A stretch of 64,000 bases of DNA. It comes from Rhizobium aethiopicum. Its GTDB lineage: Bacteria; Pseudomonadota; Alphaproteobacteria; Rhizobiales; Rhizobiaceae. Numbering within the stretch: the first letter of the stretch is position 1; each line of letters starts with the position of its first letter. The notes below the pieces were generated by a model. The model was not told where the DNA came from and made no database searches. It saw nothing but the letters and a program-made list of their open reading frames with translations. The position numbers and the translations under genes were made by a program. The stretch is from the NCBI RefSeq assembly GCF_900094625.1, contig NZ_FMAJ01000002.1:1-64000 (forward strand). The letters are read 5' to 3'. Shown here one piece after another: positions 62,214 through 64,000 of this stretch.

Positions 62214-62954
62214 ATGCGATTTGCGGCGATCGCCGACATTCACGGCAACTATCTGGCGCTCGAGGCGGTGCTTGCGGATATTCGGGCGCAGGGCATCGAG
62301 GAGATCGTCAATCTCGGCGATTTCTTCAGTGGCCCGCTGGAGGCCGGCCGGACGGCTGACATGCTGATACCGCTCGGTCTGACGTCGGTTTGCGGCAATC
62401 ACGACCGGTATCTGATCGAACAAGACCCGACCTCCATGCACGTCTCGGATGCCGTAGCCTACCGGCAACTGACGCCATCCCACCTCGACTGGCTGCGGGG
62501 TCTGCCGTTCGATGCCGTCTATCGCGGCGAGGTCTACCTCTGCCATGCGACTCCGAAAGACGACAATCTCTACTGGCTGGAGTCCGTCTCGCCGGAGGGA
62601 CATGTCTTCCAGAAGCCGATCGAAGCGATCGAGGCGCTGGCCGAAGGCATCGAGTTGCCGCTGATCCTGTGCGGCCATAGCCATGTGCCTCGCGCCGTCC
62701 GTCTCTCCGACGGCCGTCTGATCGTCAATCCCGGCAGCGTCGGCTGCCCTGCCTATGACGACGTACTGCCCTACTATCACAAGGTCGAAGCCGGTCATCC
62801 GCTGGCGAGCTATGCCATTCTGGAAAAGACGGCGGCCGGATGGACGTGGCAGTTCCGAACCGTCGCCTATGACCACATGGCGATGTCGGCACTGGCCGCC
62901 GAAAGGGGCCGTGCCGACTGGGCGAGCGCACTGGCGACAGGCTGGGTGCGATAG
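62214..62954 (+). CDS. Metallophosphoesterase family protein
   Basis: A 246-residue calcineurin-fold phosphoesterase. The five metal motifs are clear: ADIHGN, NLGDFFSG, CGNHDRY, LCHATP and CGHSHVPRA, with NPGSVGCPAYDDV near the end as in YfcE/MPPED-type phosphodiesterases. Its ATG follows the uraH stop codon directly with no gap, so it belongs to the same transcript. The substrate is unknown. Similar proteins cleave phosphodiesters such as cyclic nucleotides. Confidence 0.85.
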   Translation: MRFAAIADIHGNYLALEAVLADIRAQGIEEIVNLGDFFSGPLEAGRTADMLIPLGLTSVCGNHDRYLIEQDPTSMHVSDAVAYRQLTPSHLDWLRGLPFDAVYRGEVYLCHATPKDDNLYWLESVSPEGHVFQKPIEAIEALAEGIELPLILCGHSHVPRAVRLSDGRLIVNPGSVGCPAYDDVLPYYHKVEAGHPLASYAILEKTAAGWTWQFRTVAYDHMAMSALAAERGRADWASALATGWVR

Positions 62955-62976
62955 CTCGGACCTGCCTGCGCTGCGA

Positions 62977-64000
62977 TCAATCCTTCTTCGGCGCCTGAGG
63001 GGCCATCGGCGTTGCCGGGGCTGCGGCCGATGCTGCGGGCTTTGCCGAAGCCGTGGCCGGAATTGTAGGCCTTGCCGGAGGTGCAGCCGGCTTTGCCGGT
63101 TTTGCCCCATCGAGATTGCCAAGGAGGGATGAGATGGCGTTGTCGCCGTCGAAGCCGGCTTCCTTCAACAATTTGTCAAGGATCGGCTTGTTGGCCTGAT
63201 AGGAGAGCAACTGGCCGGCGAGGCCGTCGCCGAGACCGAGGCCGCTTTCACCGCTCGCGCCGTTTCCGCGGCCGAGCATGCCGCCGGTGTCGAAGATCCT
63301 GATATCGGAGATCTTCTCGATCGGTTTGACCGCCTCGGCGAGCGCCTCCGGAATGATGCGGATGCGTTCGCGGGTAATCTCGAACTCGATGATGGTCTGG
63401 CTGAGCTTGTTGCGGGCTTCGTTGAGAAGCGCCTCGCTTTCAGCCTGAGCCCGGCCTGTTTCGAGGATGCCCTTGGCCTTGATGATCGCCGCATCCGCTT
63501 CGGCGGTCGCAAGCGTCTTGATGGCTTCCGCCTGGTCGATCGCGGCCTGTTTCTCGGCTTCGGCGCCGACGGTGACGGCGGTGGCTTCGGTCTCGGCGGT
63601 CTTACGCGCGTCGATCACGGCGATCTGCTTTTCGCGCTCGGCGATTTCGATCGCCTTGGCGGTGCCGACCTTTTCCTCTGCGGCAATCGCCCGGGCGCGG
63701 GCCATTTCGGCGGTTGCCTTCGCCTCGGATTCTTCGCGGCTCTTGTTGGCGACGGCAATCGCGCTTTCCTGGGCGACGATCTGAAGGTCGCGCTTGGCTT
63801 CGGTATCGCGCTGCTGGACGGCGCGGGCGGCATCGATGTTTGCGCTCTCGCGGGCCTGCTTGGCGGCTGCCTCGCGCTCGGCGATCGCCTGTTCGGAGGC
63901 GATGCGGGCCTCCTCCTCGGCACGCTTGGCTGCCTGTTCCTGCTGGGCCGTTTCCGCGCGCGTCGCGGCGGATTTGTTGGCGATGTCACGTTCCTGGTTA
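62977..64000 (-). CDS. Flotillin-family membrane scaffold protein (3' part; runs off the right end)
   Basis: The frame is open to the right edge and covers the C-terminal ~340 residues. It contains the long Ala/Glu/Arg/Lys-rich coiled coil of flotillins (for example EKVGTAKAIEIAEREKQIAV) with repeated EA-type heptads. Next comes RIIPEALAEAVKPIEKISDI followed by a Gly-rich MLGRGNGASGESGLGLGDGL stretch, as in YqiK/FloA-type proteins. A Pro/Ala-rich tail of ~50 residues ends it. The membrane hairpin and SPFH domain would lie outside the window. Flotillins organise membrane microdomains. It is convergent with the phosphoesterase gene (22-base gap). Confidence 0.87.
   Translation of the reverse strand, partial: NQERDIANKSAATRAETAQQEQAAKRAEEEARIASEQAIAEREAAAKQARESANIDAARAVQQRDTEAKRDLQIVAQESAIAVANKSREESEAKATAEMARARAIAAEEKVGTAKAIEIAEREKQIAVIDARKTAETEATAVTVGAEAEKQAAIDQAEAIKTLATAEADAAIIKAKGILETGRAQAESEALLNEARNKLSQTIIEFEITRERIRIIPEALAEAVKPIEKISDIRIFDTGGMLGRGNGASGESGLGLGDGLAGQLLSYQANKPILDKLLKEAGFDGDNAISSLLGNLDGAKPAKPAAPPARPTIPATASAKPAASAAAPATPMAPQAPKKD

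Overview
The window looks like chromosomal DNA of a Rhizobium of the R. leguminosarum / R. etli group (inference). The chvE-gguABC sugar-uptake operon with its divergent gbpR regulator is a Rhizobiaceae hallmark. The L-arabinonate dehydratase carries the cluster and active-site residues known from the R. leguminosarum enzyme at the same positions (C59, C127, C200, S480). The coding sequence is GC-rich throughout. I saw no rRNA operon, CRISPR array, insertion sequence or prophage. One tRNA gene, tRNA-Arg(CCG), is present.

Layout. 1-0.5 kb: 5' part of a nucleotide-sugar epimerase/decarboxylase gene running off the left end. 0.8-3.0 kb: divergent ampC/ampR pair. 3.0-7.1 kb: a FrcBCA-like sugar ABC transporter split over two divergent units with a sugar-nucleotide-type dehydrogenase. 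7.1-9.8 kb: small envelope and hypothetical proteins (GYD, two DUF1236, BON, DUF982). 10.2-16.7 kb: a DUF882 peptidase-like gene, a FAD-Rieske oxidoreductase, an O-acyltransferase, and decayed remnants of a second DUF882 copy and of a cyclase-type TPR protein. 16.7-19.7 kb: LysR/SnoaL/SDR module, single-domain response regulator, tRNA. 19.9-24.9 kb: xylose-type transporter xylFHG with a divergent ROK repressor and a clear operator. 25.0-28.4 kb: inositol dehydrogenase, a Tat-exported Hint-domain protein and a J-like protein. 28.4-38.1 kb: gbpR, chvE-gguABC, semialdehyde dehydrogenase and arabinonate dehydratase. 38.2-41.4 kb: transglutaminase / alpha-E / ATP-grasp operon. 42-45.4 kb: EamA exporter, MFS exporter, AraC regulator. 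45.7-48.8 kb: DEAD-box helicase and HEAT-repeat alkylation-repair-like protein. 48.8-52.6 kb: LacI, DHDPS-like aldolase/dehydratase and MFS importer around a perfect operator. 53.3-56.7 kb: hybrid histidine kinase preceded by a CtrA box. 56.7-58.6 kb: MnmD and MnmC-oxidase-like genes as separate, head-to-head genes. 58.8-63 kb: urate/allantoin degradation operon (puuE, uraD, a HepT-like protein, allA, uraH, a metallophosphoesterase). 63-64 kb: 3' part of a flotillin gene.

How the genes work together. The centre of the window is a scavenging region. ChvE-GguAB imports L-arabinose/D-galactose-type sugars. The three enzymes downstream can then take L-arabinonate to 2-oxoglutarate by the non-phosphorylating route (only the initial sugar dehydrogenase/lactonase step is missing here). 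The other ABC systems, the inositol dehydrogenase and the DHDPS-MFS unit fit the same lifestyle. The right end recovers nitrogen from purines: UraH and UraD act on the products of urate oxidation, PuuE opens allantoin, and AllA acts on ureidoglycolate. Uricase and allantoicase are not in the window.

The points most worth a second look are the HepT-fold protein that has lost its RNase motif inside the urate operon, the head-to-head split MnmC pair with overlapping start codons, the acyltransferase that appears to sit inside a broken second copy of the DUF882 gene, the CtrA box before the hybrid kinase, and a perfect 15-bp hairpin of unknown role at 41.7 kb.
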